Shown here: positions 27,591 to 35,495 of the stretch, piece after piece | Layout: each line of letters starts with the position of its first letter | How positions within the stretch are numbered: the stretch's first letter is position 1 | Origin: Gemmatimonadota bacterium | Lineage (GTDB): Bacteria; Gemmatimonadota; Gemmatimonadetes; Longimicrobiales; Gaopeijiaceae | NCBI GenBank assembly: GCA_027623325.1 | Contig: JAQBXY010000011.1 | Location: forward strand, 1 to 64,000 | Length of the DNA stretch: 64,000 nt | Reading direction: 5' to 3' | Translations under genes and position numbers: made by a program | The notes under the pieces: generated by a model | The model's input: the letters and a program-made list of their open reading frames with translations, nothing else | Database searches by the model: none | What the model was told of the DNA's origin: nothing

Positions 27591-27621
27591 AAGTAAACCC
27601 TGTAGTGTGGTACAGGGTCAA
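27591..27621 (-). promoter_or_regulatory. MerR operator/promoter of the mer operon
   Basis: A perfect 8-bp dyad ACCCTGTA-N6-TACAGGGT spans 27597-27618. On the minus strand the -35 TTGACC (27621-27616) and -10 TTACTT (27596-27591) are separated by 19 bases, the long spacer that makes MerR promoters need Hg-bound MerR to be twisted into activity. The dyad fills the spacer exactly. The promoter reads into merR at 27584. Confidence 0.88.
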
Positions 27622-27754
27622 GGGCCGGTGGCCGTGATGACGCCTGGGAACCGGACGGCGATCTTCCGACTTCCCCTCGCGCAGGCGCGAGCTACTTTGC
27701 CCGACCCTCTCGAGTGCGCTGACCCCCTCCCCCAATGCCCACGGAACGCAGTCC

Positions 27755-29146
27755 ATGACCCCCACGAATCCGGAACGCATGGACGCGATCATCATCGGGA
27801 CCGGTCAGGGCGGAAAGCCACTGGCAGGCGCTCTGGCAGAAGCGGGGTGGAACTGTGCGGTGATCGAGCGCGACCGGATCGGCGGGACGTGTGTGATTCG
27901 GGGTTGTACGCCCACGAAGACGATGGTCGCCAGCGCGAGGATCGCCCATCTGGCCCGAAGGGCGAGCGACTACGGCATCGGCACGGGTGAGGTCACCGTC
28001 GACCTCTCGACGGTGCGGAAACGAAAACGCGACATCGTCGACGCGTGGAGCGCGGGCAGCCGAAAGGGGCTGGAGCGTCATCCGACGCTCGATCTGATTC
28101 TCGGCACGGCGCGATTCACGGCACCTGGTACGGTCGAAGTGGATCTGAACGACGGTGGCGTGCGCACGCTCACGTCGGATCACATCTTCATCAACGTGGG
28201 CGCACGAAATCGAATCCCCGACATCGCGGGACTCGAGGCGGTCGACTTCCTCGATTCGACTTCGATCATGGAACTCGACAGCGTCCCCGGACACCTGATC
28301 GTCCTCGGAGGCGGATTCATCGGGCTCGAGTTCGGGCAGATGTTCCGCCGGTTTGGCGCCGAGGTCACCGTCGTCGACCATTCGGGCATCGCCGGGCGCG
28401 AGGACTCGGACATCTCGGAAGCGATTGAGAAGATCCTTCGAGGGGAGGGCATCGAGATCGTGTACCCCGCAGTGCCTCACACCGTGGCCTCGATCAACGG
28501 CGGCGTAGAAGTCACCGTGGAAAGCGGTGGGCAGGAGCGGGTCCTCCGGGGAAGTCACCTGCTGGTCGCCGTCGGGATCGTACCGAACAGCGACACGCTC
28601 AATCTGAGCTCGGCCGGAATCGCCGTCGGAGAACGTGGCGAGATTCTGGTGGACGACCGGTGCCAGACCAACGTTCCCGGCGTGTGGGCCCTCGGCGATG
28701 TCACGGGCGCTCCCCCCTTCACTCATACGGCGTACGACGACTACCGCATCATCGCCAATAACGTCCTCGAAGGCGGCGACGCCTCCCGGAATGGGCGAAT
28801 CCTTTCCTACGCCGTCTTCATCGATCCCCAGCTGGGTCGCGTGGGCTTGTCCGAGCGCGACGCCGAGGCAGCGGGACTGAACTACCGCGTCGCGAAACTC
28901 CCCATGAGTCGCGTGGCACGCGCCATCGAGATGGACGAAACCCGAGGGTTCATGAAAGCCGTCGTGGACGCTGACACCGACGAGATCCTCGGGGCCGCGA
29001 TCCTGGGGATCGAAGGCGGTGAGGTCGTCACCGTGTTACAAGTGGCGATGATGGGCGGGCTTCCCTGGACAGCCCTGCGCGATGCCATGATCGCCCACCC
29101 GACCCTTTCCGAGTCGCTGAACAATCTCTTCATGACCTTGAAGTAG
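27755..29146 (+). CDS. FAD-dependent pyridine nucleotide-disulfide oxidoreductase
   Basis: 463 residues of the MerA/lipoamide dehydrogenase family. GTGQGGKPLAGAL binds FAD, the redox disulfide is in GGTCVIRGCTPTKT, and LGGGFIGLEFGQ binds NAD(P)H. The C-terminal HPTLSESLNNL carries the catalytic His. It lacks the CC tail of MerA, so it is not a standard mercuric reductase, though such proteins are often labelled as one. It is transcribed away from the mer operon across the MerR operator region. An alternative start is the ATG at 27779. Substrate unknown. Confidence 0.85.
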   Translation: MTPTNPERMDAIIIGTGQGGKPLAGALAEAGWNCAVIERDRIGGTCVIRGCTPTKTMVASARIAHLARRASDYGIGTGEVTVDLSTVRKRKRDIVDAWSAGSRKGLERHPTLDLILGTARFTAPGTVEVDLNDGGVRTLTSDHIFINVGARNRIPDIAGLEAVDFLDSTSIMELDSVPGHLIVLGGGFIGLEFGQMFRRFGAEVTVVDHSGIAGREDSDISEAIEKILRGEGIEIVYPAVPHTVASINGGVEVTVESGGQERVLRGSHLLVAVGIVPNSDTLNLSSAGIAVGERGEILVDDRCQTNVPGVWALGDVTGAPPFTHTAYDDYRIIANNVLEGGDASRNGRILSYAVFIDPQLGRVGLSERDAEAAGLNYRVAKLPMSRVARAIEMDETRGFMKAVVDADTDEILGAAILGIEGGEVVTVLQVAMMGGLPWTALRDAMIAHPTLSESLNNLFMTLK

Positions 29147-29174
29147 CCTTGAAGCCGTCGCTGAGGATGGGAGC

Positions 29175-29639
29175 ATGAACGCCAGCAAACTCGTGGAGTG
29201 CGTCCGGCAGACGGTCCTCATGTCCGGGTATCTCGGCTCGATCGGCTTCGCCTTTCCGGCAGCCATGGGGGCGTGGGCGGCGACTCTCGAGGATGAGCCA
29301 CGCTTCAACGGCCGGCCCGTCGTGAGCATCTCCGGCGATGGAGGCTTCGGTCAGTACATGGCGGAACTCACCACCGCGGTGAAATACAACATGAACATCA
29401 CGCACGTTCTGTTGAACAACGAAGAGCTGGGCAAGATCTCAAAAGAGCAGCGTTCGGCGGAGCTCGACGTGTGGCAGACATCGCTGATCAACCCGAACTT
29501 CGCGCAGTACGCGGACAACTGCGGCGCCCTGGGCATCCGCGTCGAGCGCGACGCCGACCTGGAGGGCGCGCTCGTCAAGGCTCTCTCTCACAACGGCCCT
29601 GCCCTGGTCGAGATTCTCACGGACGCAGCCCTGATCTGA
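29175..29639 (+). pseudogene. C-terminal fragment of a thiamine diphosphate enzyme
   Basis: 154 residues that match only the ThDP-binding C-terminal domain of acetolactate synthase/pyruvate oxidase-type enzymes, which are normally 550-600 residues. GYLGSIGFAFPAAMGAW opens it, then the ThDP/Mg motif GDGGFGQYMAELTTAVKYN ending in LLNNEE. The substrate and FAD-like middle domains are missing and nothing of them lies upstream, where another gene ends 28 bases before. Probably a truncated remnant, although an ATG with GGGAG-like RBS (GATGGGAGC) could still express it. Confidence 0.7.
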
Positions 29640-29782
29640 AGCGCGGTTGTCGCGACTTCCTGCACGGACAGTGCCCGCCCGGGGAACCCGACCGTGCGCC
29701 CAAGGCCTTCCTCTGTGTGAACGCTGATCACGAGCCGCGAGCTAGCTACGAGGCTGGAGCCGCGGCGCAAGAGGAGTGACTC

Positions 29783-30211
29783 ATGAACATCAACTTCGGA
29801 CGGATGGCTCTCGGTGGCGTCGCAGGGACCATCGCTATGACGGTCGTGGGGCTATTTGGAGCCCCAATGATGGGCATGCCCCCCATGAATCCCGCCGAGA
29901 TGTTGGCCGGGGCGATGGGTGGCAACATGGCGCTCGGCTGGGCCGGCCACTTCATGATCGGAATCACTCTCGCCGCCGCTTACGCGGCAGTGGCTGCCTC
30001 GATGATCCCCGGGCCCCCTCCCATCCGCGGTGCGGTCTTCAGTTTGGCACCTTGGCTGGCCGCCCAGCTGATGGTCATGCCCATGATGGGGATGCCGCTC
30101 TTCTCGGGTTCGATGGCGATGGCGATGGGCTCACTGGTCGGGCACATCGTATACGGCGCCGTCCTGGGAGCGATCTACGGAGAGCCTGCCGCGTCCGCAG
30201 CTGCGGCGTAG
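29783..30211 (+). CDS. Methionine-rich membrane protein (DUF6789-like)
   Basis: 142 residues with four predicted membrane helices and about 20 Met residues, many in MMGMP repeats (residues 29-34, 98-103). GAGGAG lies 8 bases ahead of the ATG. The pattern recalls the DUF6789 family of small integral membrane proteins; this name is from memory. Met clusters inside membranes can bind Cu(I) or other soft metals, so a link to the nearby mercury genes is possible but not shown. It ends just before a strong hairpin terminator. Confidence 0.65.
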   Translation: MNINFGRMALGGVAGTIAMTVVGLFGAPMMGMPPMNPAEMLAGAMGGNMALGWAGHFMIGITLAAAYAAVAASMIPGPPPIRGAVFSLAPWLAAQLMVMPMMGMPLFSGSMAMAMGSLVGHIVYGAVLGAIYGEPAASAAAA

Positions 30212-30223
30212 CGCCTGGTGAGG

Positions 30224-30252
30224 GACCGACCTCCCATAGGTGGAGGTCGGTC
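30224..30252. terminator. Strong hairpin between convergent genes
   Basis: GACCGACCTCC (30224-30234) pairs perfectly with GGAGGTCGGTC (30242-30252) across a 7-base loop. It lies 13 bases after the methionine-rich gene and 2 bases beyond the end of the rhodanese remnant, so it can serve both strands. Confidence 0.7.
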
Positions 30253-30253
30253 T

Positions 30254-30525
30254 CTACCGGGGCGAAGTACGCATAACCGCGGGCAGGTCTTCGCGCGCTC
30301 CCCAGTCGTGCCACGAACCATCGTAGAACTTGGTCTCGTATCCGAGCAGGCGCGCGGCGAAGTAGGTGAAGCTCGCCTCCAACCCACCATGCAGTAGGCG
30401 ACGACCGTATCGCCCTCATCGGCGCCTGCTGACTCAAAGAGGTCAGCGAGGGCCGACTGCGAATGCAGCTGGGGCACAGAGGCGCTCGTGATGAACTCCT
30501 CCCAGTACATCTGGACACGGAGGAA
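30254..30525 (-). pseudogene. Frameshifted C-terminal rhodanese (sulfurtransferase) remnant
   Basis: Only the end of the second rhodanese domain remains. One frame reads MYWEEFITSAS, then GDTVVAYCMVG with the catalytic Cys. The next frame continues LEASFTYFAARLLGYETKF, then YDGSWHDWGARED and stops at 30254. A one-base deletion after the MVG codons (near 30391) explains the switch. The first domain is missing; upstream is the terminator of the Asp-rich gene. Thiosulfate or mercaptopyruvate sulfurtransferases have two domains, so this is a decayed fragment. Confidence 0.75.
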
Positions 30526-30532
30526 GACACGA

Positions 30533-30564
30533 GGGCCGCCCCGACCCTGGGGTCGAGGCGGCCC
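30533..30564 (-). terminator. Terminator of the Asp-rich gene
   Basis: Two 15-base arms (30533-30547 and 30550-30564) pair with a single C-A mismatch. The hairpin begins 30 bases after the stop of the 30594-30794 gene. On the minus strand it is followed by TCGTGTCTTCCTCC, which is pyrimidine-rich but not a pure T tract. Confidence 0.6.
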
Positions 30565-30593
30565 AAGCCTTCAGACGTGACGTGAGTCAGCGA

Positions 30594-30794
30594 CTACCAC
30601 ATGTCGTCGTCGTCATCGTCCGGTTCGTCGTCGTCATCGTCATCGTCATCGTCATCGTCGTCATCATCATCGTCGTCATCGTCGTCGTCCCAATCATCGT
30701 CGTCCCAGTCTTCATCATCGACTTCGTCGTCGTCGCCCATGGCAAACACTTGGGGCTCGATCTCATCTTCCTCGTACCAATCCGACCGGCTCAT
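30594..30794 (-). CDS. Small extremely Asp-rich protein
   Basis: 66 residues, with an opening MSRSDWYEEDEIEPQVFAM followed by an almost pure Asp region: WDDDDW (30-35), then 21 consecutive Asp (36-56), EP, six more Asp and MW at the end. GGAGG lies 7 bases before the ATG. A promoter with a perfect -35 lies about 75 bases upstream, and a hairpin follows the stop, so it looks like an independent monocistronic gene. No family is recognised. Poly-Asp could bind divalent cations or basic proteins; its position beside mercury and CDF metal genes makes metal binding a reasonable but unproven idea. Confidence 0.7.
   Translation of the reverse strand: MSRSDWYEEDEIEPQVFAMGDDDEVDDEDWDDDDWDDDDDDDDDDDDDDDDDDDDDEPDDDDDDMW
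30606..30723. repeat. GTC/ATC trinucleotide repeat
   Basis: Nearly uninterrupted GTC and ATC triplets (plus strand), coding Asp on the minus strand. Such a tract can slip during replication, which would change the protein length in steps of one residue without breaking the frame. Confidence 0.8.
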
Positions 30795-30866
30795 CTCCGT
30801 GCCTCCATGGTAGATGCCCGGGTCGCGACCGACCCGTATCGGGCCCGACCGGAGCGTGTTGTCGCG

Positions 30867-30894
30867 AACATATAATCCTCCTCCAACATGTCAA
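30867..30894 (-). promoter_or_regulatory. Sigma-70-type promoter of the Asp-rich gene
   Basis: On the minus strand a consensus -35 TTGACA (30894-30889) is followed after 16 bases by -10 TATGTT (30872-30867). The predicted start leaves a leader of about 65 bases before the RBS and ATG at 30794. Confidence 0.55.
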
Positions 30895-30943
30895 CGGGAA
30901 AAATTCTGGGACGGCTCACAGCCCCCGCCCGAAGCGCCTCGCG

Positions 30944-31873
30944 TTAGCGCGTCGGAAGCTGGTAGAGCGTACGCATTTCGATCTGAAACGTGACGTGTTC
31001 AATCGAGAAGCGGCCCATCCGTTCGCGGATTTCTCCGAGAATACGTGTATGCTGAGTCACGTCGTCGATGACCCCGTGACCCGACAGCGCCACGAAGCCA
31101 CTGGTCAGCGTCCAGACGTGCACATCGTGCACCTCGTCGAGCCCCTCGATCGAGCGCAGCGACGCGAGAATCGACTCCACGTCGAGGTGCGATGGCACCG
31201 ATTCGAGCAGAACATCCGCGGCTTCCCGCACCAGATTCCAGGCGCTGAAGAGAATCAGGAGCGCGATCACCACAGATATGATCGGATCCGCTGCGGTCCA
31301 CCCGGTGGTCAACACGACGACGCCCGCAGCGATAGCCCCTACGGATCCGAGGAGATCGCCCAGGACGTGCAGGTATGCACCGCGAACGTTGAGATTGTCG
31401 TGGGCATGGCTGTGAAGTAGCGCCGCACCCATGAGGTTCACACCCAACCCAAGCCCGGCGACGGACAGCATCACCACCCCATCGATCGCGACCGGCTCTC
31501 GCAGTCGCCCCCACGCTTCTACAATGATCAAGCCTGCGATCACGAGGAGGGTGGCGCCGTTGATCAGCGCCGCGAGGATCTCGAAGCGTGCATATCCGTA
31601 GGTGCGCCGATGGGTCGCCGGTCGCTGAGACAGGCGCATGGCGAAGACGGAAAGTGCCAGCGCGGCAACGTCGGCGAACATGTGTCCCGCGTCGGCCAGG
31701 AGCGCGAGAGAATTCGAAAGGACGCCACCGACTACCTCGGCGATCATGAAGGTGGCGGTAATGCCCAGGACCCAGAGGAGCCGCCGACTCACGGCACGAC
31801 GGTCGCCCGGACCGTGCTTGTGCTCGGCACCGTCGTGCTCGTGATGGTGACGATGGTGGCTGTGGGCGATCAC
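30944..31873 (-). CDS. Cation diffusion facilitator (CzcD/ZitB type)
   Basis: 309 residues. A His-rich N-terminus (HSHHRHHHEHDGAEHKHG) precedes six membrane helices. The transport site residues appear as ALLADAGHMFADVAAL in helix 2 and GAYLHVLGDLLGSVG in helix 5 (HxxxD). The cytoplasmic tail contains VHDVHVWTL, conserved in CDF proteins. It exports Zn2+, Co2+, Cd2+ or similar against protons. It starts with GTG overlapping the stop of the antiporter gene (GTGA), so the two are coupled. A longer open frame upstream is antiporter shadow. Confidence 0.92.
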   Translation of the reverse strand: MIAHSHHRHHHEHDGAEHKHGPGDRRAVSRRLLWVLGITATFMIAEVVGGVLSNSLALLADAGHMFADVAALALSVFAMRLSQRPATHRRTYGYARFEILAALINGATLLVIAGLIIVEAWGRLREPVAIDGVVMLSVAGLGLGVNLMGAALLHSHAHDNLNVRGAYLHVLGDLLGSVGAIAAGVVVLTTGWTAADPIISVVIALLILFSAWNLVREAADVLLESVPSHLDVESILASLRSIEGLDEVHDVHVWTLTSGFVALSGHGVIDDVTQHTRILGEIRERMGRFSIEHVTFQIEMRTLYQLPTR

Positions 31874-33216
31874 GCGGTTTCCCCGTCGGCGTCGGCACGA
31901 GGAGCCGCGAGGGCTCGACCGAGCAGAATGGGTCCGGCGAGGATGTTGCCGAGGATGATCGCCATCGACAGCGCGACGACGTTCGGACCGAGCTCCGGGA
32001 ACCGATCGGCCACAAGAAGAGTCAAGCCGAGCGAGACTCCCCCCTGTGAGATCAGCCCCTGCCATGCATAACCCTCGAGGTGGGCGTCCCCCTGGGCGCG
32101 TCTGACACCCCTGATCGTCGCGAACCGGGTGAGGCCGACACGGGCGAAGAAGAGAAACACCGCCGCCAGACCGAATTGTGCGACAGCGCCGAGATCGAGC
32201 CCCGCGCCCGCCACCGTGAAGAAGAAGGCAAACACCACGACGGCGACCGAGCGGATGCCCTGGATCATCCGATCGCCCGCGGGGGAAAGGTTCTCGATGA
32301 CGAAACCGGCGGTCACCCCTGTGAGCAGCAACTCGAAGTGAAACTCCTCGACGAGGACGACCATCAAATAGGCAAAAAGGAAGGTCGCGAACGGGGAGCG
32401 CGGGTCGGCTCCTTCACCTCCGAGGTACTGCGAGAAGACCCACCCGAGGGCGCCCCCGAGCAGGAGTGACCCGCCCACTTCCCATCCGAGGGCCAGTAGG
32501 GCCGCCGATGAAAACGACTGCGTTGGATCGAGGAGCGGAGCGACCATGGTGAGCGTGAACGTGAACAAGACGATCACCACCACGTCCTTCACGATCGTCA
32601 CACCGAGGATCAACTCCGACAGTGGGCCCGTGGAGTGTTTCTCCTCGATCACGGCAACGGTGAGATCCGGGGATGAATTCGCCGACCAGATCCCCAGGAG
32701 GAGCGCGACGGCGAGCACACCCTGGAAAGGCAGCTCGGCCAGGAACGGAACGAACGGGCTGATCACAACGAGCGCGGCCGCCATCCCGATCCACACGATC
32801 CCTGTAATCATGAGGGTCGTGACCACGATCAGCTTCGCTTGAGGTCGCAGCGCGCCGACCTTCAACTCACCACCCGCGAGCATCGCGATGAGTGCGAGCG
32901 CGAATAAGTCGATCAGCCGGAGGTCGTCTACCGCCACCTGTGGGAGCAATTCGAGCGCGGACGGGCCGAGTACCATGCCGATCACGATGAACCCCGTGAT
33001 CCTCGGGAGGCCGACCTCCGTTGCTAGCGAGCCTGCAACCGAGGCGGCGAGCAGAACGAAGCCCAGAAAGATCGCCAGGCGACCGTTGTCGACTTGGGCC
33101 GGAGCCACTTCGAAGGTGAGCCACGTCAGCCCGACGAGCAGCGCCAACGTCACCACCAGCCGCAACGCGGGGATGATGCCGCCGGACGATCCGGGTCGGG
33201 GGGGGACGGAACTCAT
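31870..33216 (-). CDS. CPA2-type cation/proton antiporter
   Basis: 448 residues from the ATG at 33216, with about 12 membrane helices. Features of the Kef/CPA2 antiporter domain: GLPRITGFIVIGMVLGP, then ALIAMLAGGELKVGALR, and an SANSSPDLTVAVIEE segment in place of the usual ND transport pair. No TrkA-N domain follows, so it is a short antiporter. Coupled by overlap to the CDF gene. Exchange of Na+ or K+ for H+ is expected; the ion is not determined. Confidence 0.85.
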   Translation of the reverse strand: MSSVPPRPGSSGGIIPALRLVVTLALLVGLTWLTFEVAPAQVDNGRLAIFLGFVLLAASVAGSLATEVGLPRITGFIVIGMVLGPSALELLPQVAVDDLRLIDLFALALIAMLAGGELKVGALRPQAKLIVVTTLMITGIVWIGMAAALVVISPFVPFLAELPFQGVLAVALLLGIWSANSSPDLTVAVIEEKHSTGPLSELILGVTIVKDVVVIVLFTFTLTMVAPLLDPTQSFSSAALLALGWEVGGSLLLGGALGWVFSQYLGGEGADPRSPFATFLFAYLMVVLVEEFHFELLLTGVTAGFVIENLSPAGDRMIQGIRSVAVVVFAFFFTVAGAGLDLGAVAQFGLAAVFLFFARVGLTRFATIRGVRRAQGDAHLEGYAWQGLISQGGVSLGLTLLVADRFPELGPNVVALSMAIILGNILAGPILLGRALAAPRADADGETA

Positions 33217-33338
33217 ACGAGTGTCGGAGCGAGGGGCGGCAACCGGATGGGCCAAGATAGACCCGGGACGGTGCCGCCTCAACGCGGGTCCCCATACCTT
33301 AGATCTTCTCTCCACGGACGTTACGAGGCCCGGAGTCC

Positions 33339-35420
33339 ATGAACCCCGACATCAATCCGCTCCTGTCCCGAGCGTTCCGCATTCCCTTCCACCTCATTGA
33401 GGCCGGACACGTCGAGCCCGGAATCCGTGAGGCGCTTCGGCTCGCGAGCGCTGAGGTGGAGGCGGTTGCATCGGATCAAGAACCACCCACCTGGGCAAAC
33501 ACGATTGGTCGATTGGACCGCGCGGCCGAGGACTTTTCCGAACGAACCGGTCCGGCGGGTCATCTCATCGCCGTCGCGGAAACTCCGGAGTTACGCGATG
33601 CGTACAACGCCGTCCTCCCCGAAATCTCGGCGTTCTGGGCGAGCCTCCCGCTGCACGAAGCACTCTGGGAACGGATCAAGGCCTTCGCGGCCTCCGACGA
33701 AGCGGCCGCGCTGGCCGGAATTCAGAAACGGCATCTCGACAAGACGGTTCGCGAGTTCCAGCGGGCCGGCGCCGACCTTCCGAAGGATGTGAAGAAGCAC
33801 CTGGAGTCTTTGCAGGTCGAAATCGCTCAGCTGCAGCAGAAATTCAGCGAGAACGTGTTGGACGCGACGGCTGCGTTCGAACTGTTGGTGCCGAACGAGG
33901 GTCGACTCGCCGGTGTCCCGGACGCCCCCAAACGCCGCTTTCGCGCGCGCGCGCAGGAGAAGGGCTTCGACGGGTGGCTACTCACGCTCGACTATCCTTC
34001 CGTGGAACCGATCCTGAAGCACTGCCAGGACCGTGAACTGCGTCGCGAGATTCTCGTCGCCTACTCCACTCGTTGTCGAGACGGGGACTTCGACAATCGT
34101 GGACTGCTCGCCCGGATCCTCCGCTTGCGGCACGAAGTCGCCACGCTGCTTGGATACGGCGGCTTCGCGGACTACGTGCTGGCGGATCGTATGGCGGGCA
34201 GCGGTGCTCGCGCCGTCGCGTTCGAAGCGGAGTTGGTGGAGCGCACGCGCGCGTTCTGGGAGAGGGATACCCGTGACTTGACGGAGCACGCCCGCACGCT
34301 CGGCCTCGCAGAACTCGAGCCGTGGGATGTCTCCTTCGCGATGGAGAGCCTGCGCAAGCTGCGCTACGACATCGACGACGAGATCCTGAGGCCGTACTTC
34401 CCGCTCGGCCAGGTCCTGGCCGGCATGTTCGAAATCGTGCGTCGAGCCTTCGGCTTCCGGATTCAGGAACGAACCATCGAGGAAGTGTGGCACGCCGACG
34501 TGCGCTTCTACGAGATCTTCGACGAGGCCGACGTCTTCGTCGGCGCCTTCTATACCGACTGGTTCCCTCGCAAGGAGAAACGCCAGGGAGCCTGGATGAA
34601 CAACTTCCTCACCGGCGGACCGCGGGGCGACGATTTCACTCCCCATCTCGGTGTCATGTGCGGGAACTTCACGCCGCCCGAAGGAGATGACCCGGCCCTC
34701 CTGACGCACCGCGAGGTCGAGACGACGTTCCACGAGTTCGGCCACCTGCTGCATCACTGCACGTCGAGGGTCGAGGTCCCGTCGCGGGCCGGCATCAATG
34801 TCGCGTGGGACTGGGTGGAACTCCCGAGCCAGTTGATGGAGAACTGGACCTGGGAGCGGGAGGCGCTCGACCTCTTCGCCAGCCATCACGAAACGGGGGA
34901 GAGCCTCCCGTCGGAGGTATTCGATCGAATGGTCGCGGCACGACGATTCATGGGAGGCTGGGCGCAGATGCGGCAGCTCTCGCTTGGCACCGTCGACCTG
35001 GCGTTGCACGAAGAGTTGGCACCGCGTCTCAACGCGGAGGCGGGGGCATCCCCCGATGCACACGTCGATGCCCGCCAGGGCGATGAGGTCATGGAGTTCG
35101 GGGAGTCACGCTTCACGCCCTTTGCACCGGCTCCCGGTTTCGCCCGCCTGCACGGGCTGACCTCCTTCACGCATCTGTTTGCAGGAGGATACGCGGCGGG
35201 CTACTACAGCTACCTCTGGTCCGAGGTCCTTGATGCGGACGTGTTCACCCGATTCCGGGACGAGGGGATCTTCAACCGGGAGACGGGACGCAGCTACGTG
35301 GACTCCATCCTGTCGCGTGGGGATTCGGCCGATCCAGATGCGCTCTTCCTGGAATTCATGGGACGTGCGCCCGATGCCGAGGCCTTGTTGGAACGAAATC
35401 TGGGAAGTTTGATCGGCTAG
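33339..35420 (+). CDS. M3-family zinc oligopeptidase (PrlC/Dcp type)
   Basis: 693 residues, the usual length. The zinc motif is HEFGH (His465) in TTFHEFGHLLHHCTS, followed by the downstream Glu in VAWDWVELPSQLMENW. The GYYSYLWSEVLDADVF segment near the end is the substrate tyrosine region. No signal peptide, so it is cytoplasmic and likely completes breakdown of imported or proteolysis-derived oligopeptides. Confidence 0.93.
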   Translation: MNPDINPLLSRAFRIPFHLIEAGHVEPGIREALRLASAEVEAVASDQEPPTWANTIGRLDRAAEDFSERTGPAGHLIAVAETPELRDAYNAVLPEISAFWASLPLHEALWERIKAFAASDEAAALAGIQKRHLDKTVREFQRAGADLPKDVKKHLESLQVEIAQLQQKFSENVLDATAAFELLVPNEGRLAGVPDAPKRRFRARAQEKGFDGWLLTLDYPSVEPILKHCQDRELRREILVAYSTRCRDGDFDNRGLLARILRLRHEVATLLGYGGFADYVLADRMAGSGARAVAFEAELVERTRAFWERDTRDLTEHARTLGLAELEPWDVSFAMESLRKLRYDIDDEILRPYFPLGQVLAGMFEIVRRAFGFRIQERTIEEVWHADVRFYEIFDEADVFVGAFYTDWFPRKEKRQGAWMNNFLTGGPRGDDFTPHLGVMCGNFTPPEGDDPALLTHREVETTFHEFGHLLHHCTSRVEVPSRAGINVAWDWVELPSQLMENWTWEREALDLFASHHETGESLPSEVFDRMVAARRFMGGWAQMRQLSLGTVDLALHEELAPRLNAEAGASPDAHVDARQGDEVMEFGESRFTPFAPAPGFARLHGLTSFTHLFAGGYAAGYYSYLWSEVLDADVFTRFRDEGIFNRETGRSYVDSILSRGDSADPDALFLEFMGRAPDAEALLERNLGSLIG

Positions 35421-35495
35421 AGGTGGGCGCGAGCGACACCTCCGCAGCTACCCGGCGTATAAGCGAAAGAGATGAATCAGGCGAAGCGAGGCGAC

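Noticed and set aside
30582-30875. Plus-strand frame rich in Val and Ile over the trinucleotide repeat
   Set aside because: It is the antisense reading of the Asp-rich gene. That gene has an RBS, promoter and terminator on the minus strand; the Val/Ile frame has no convincing RBS.
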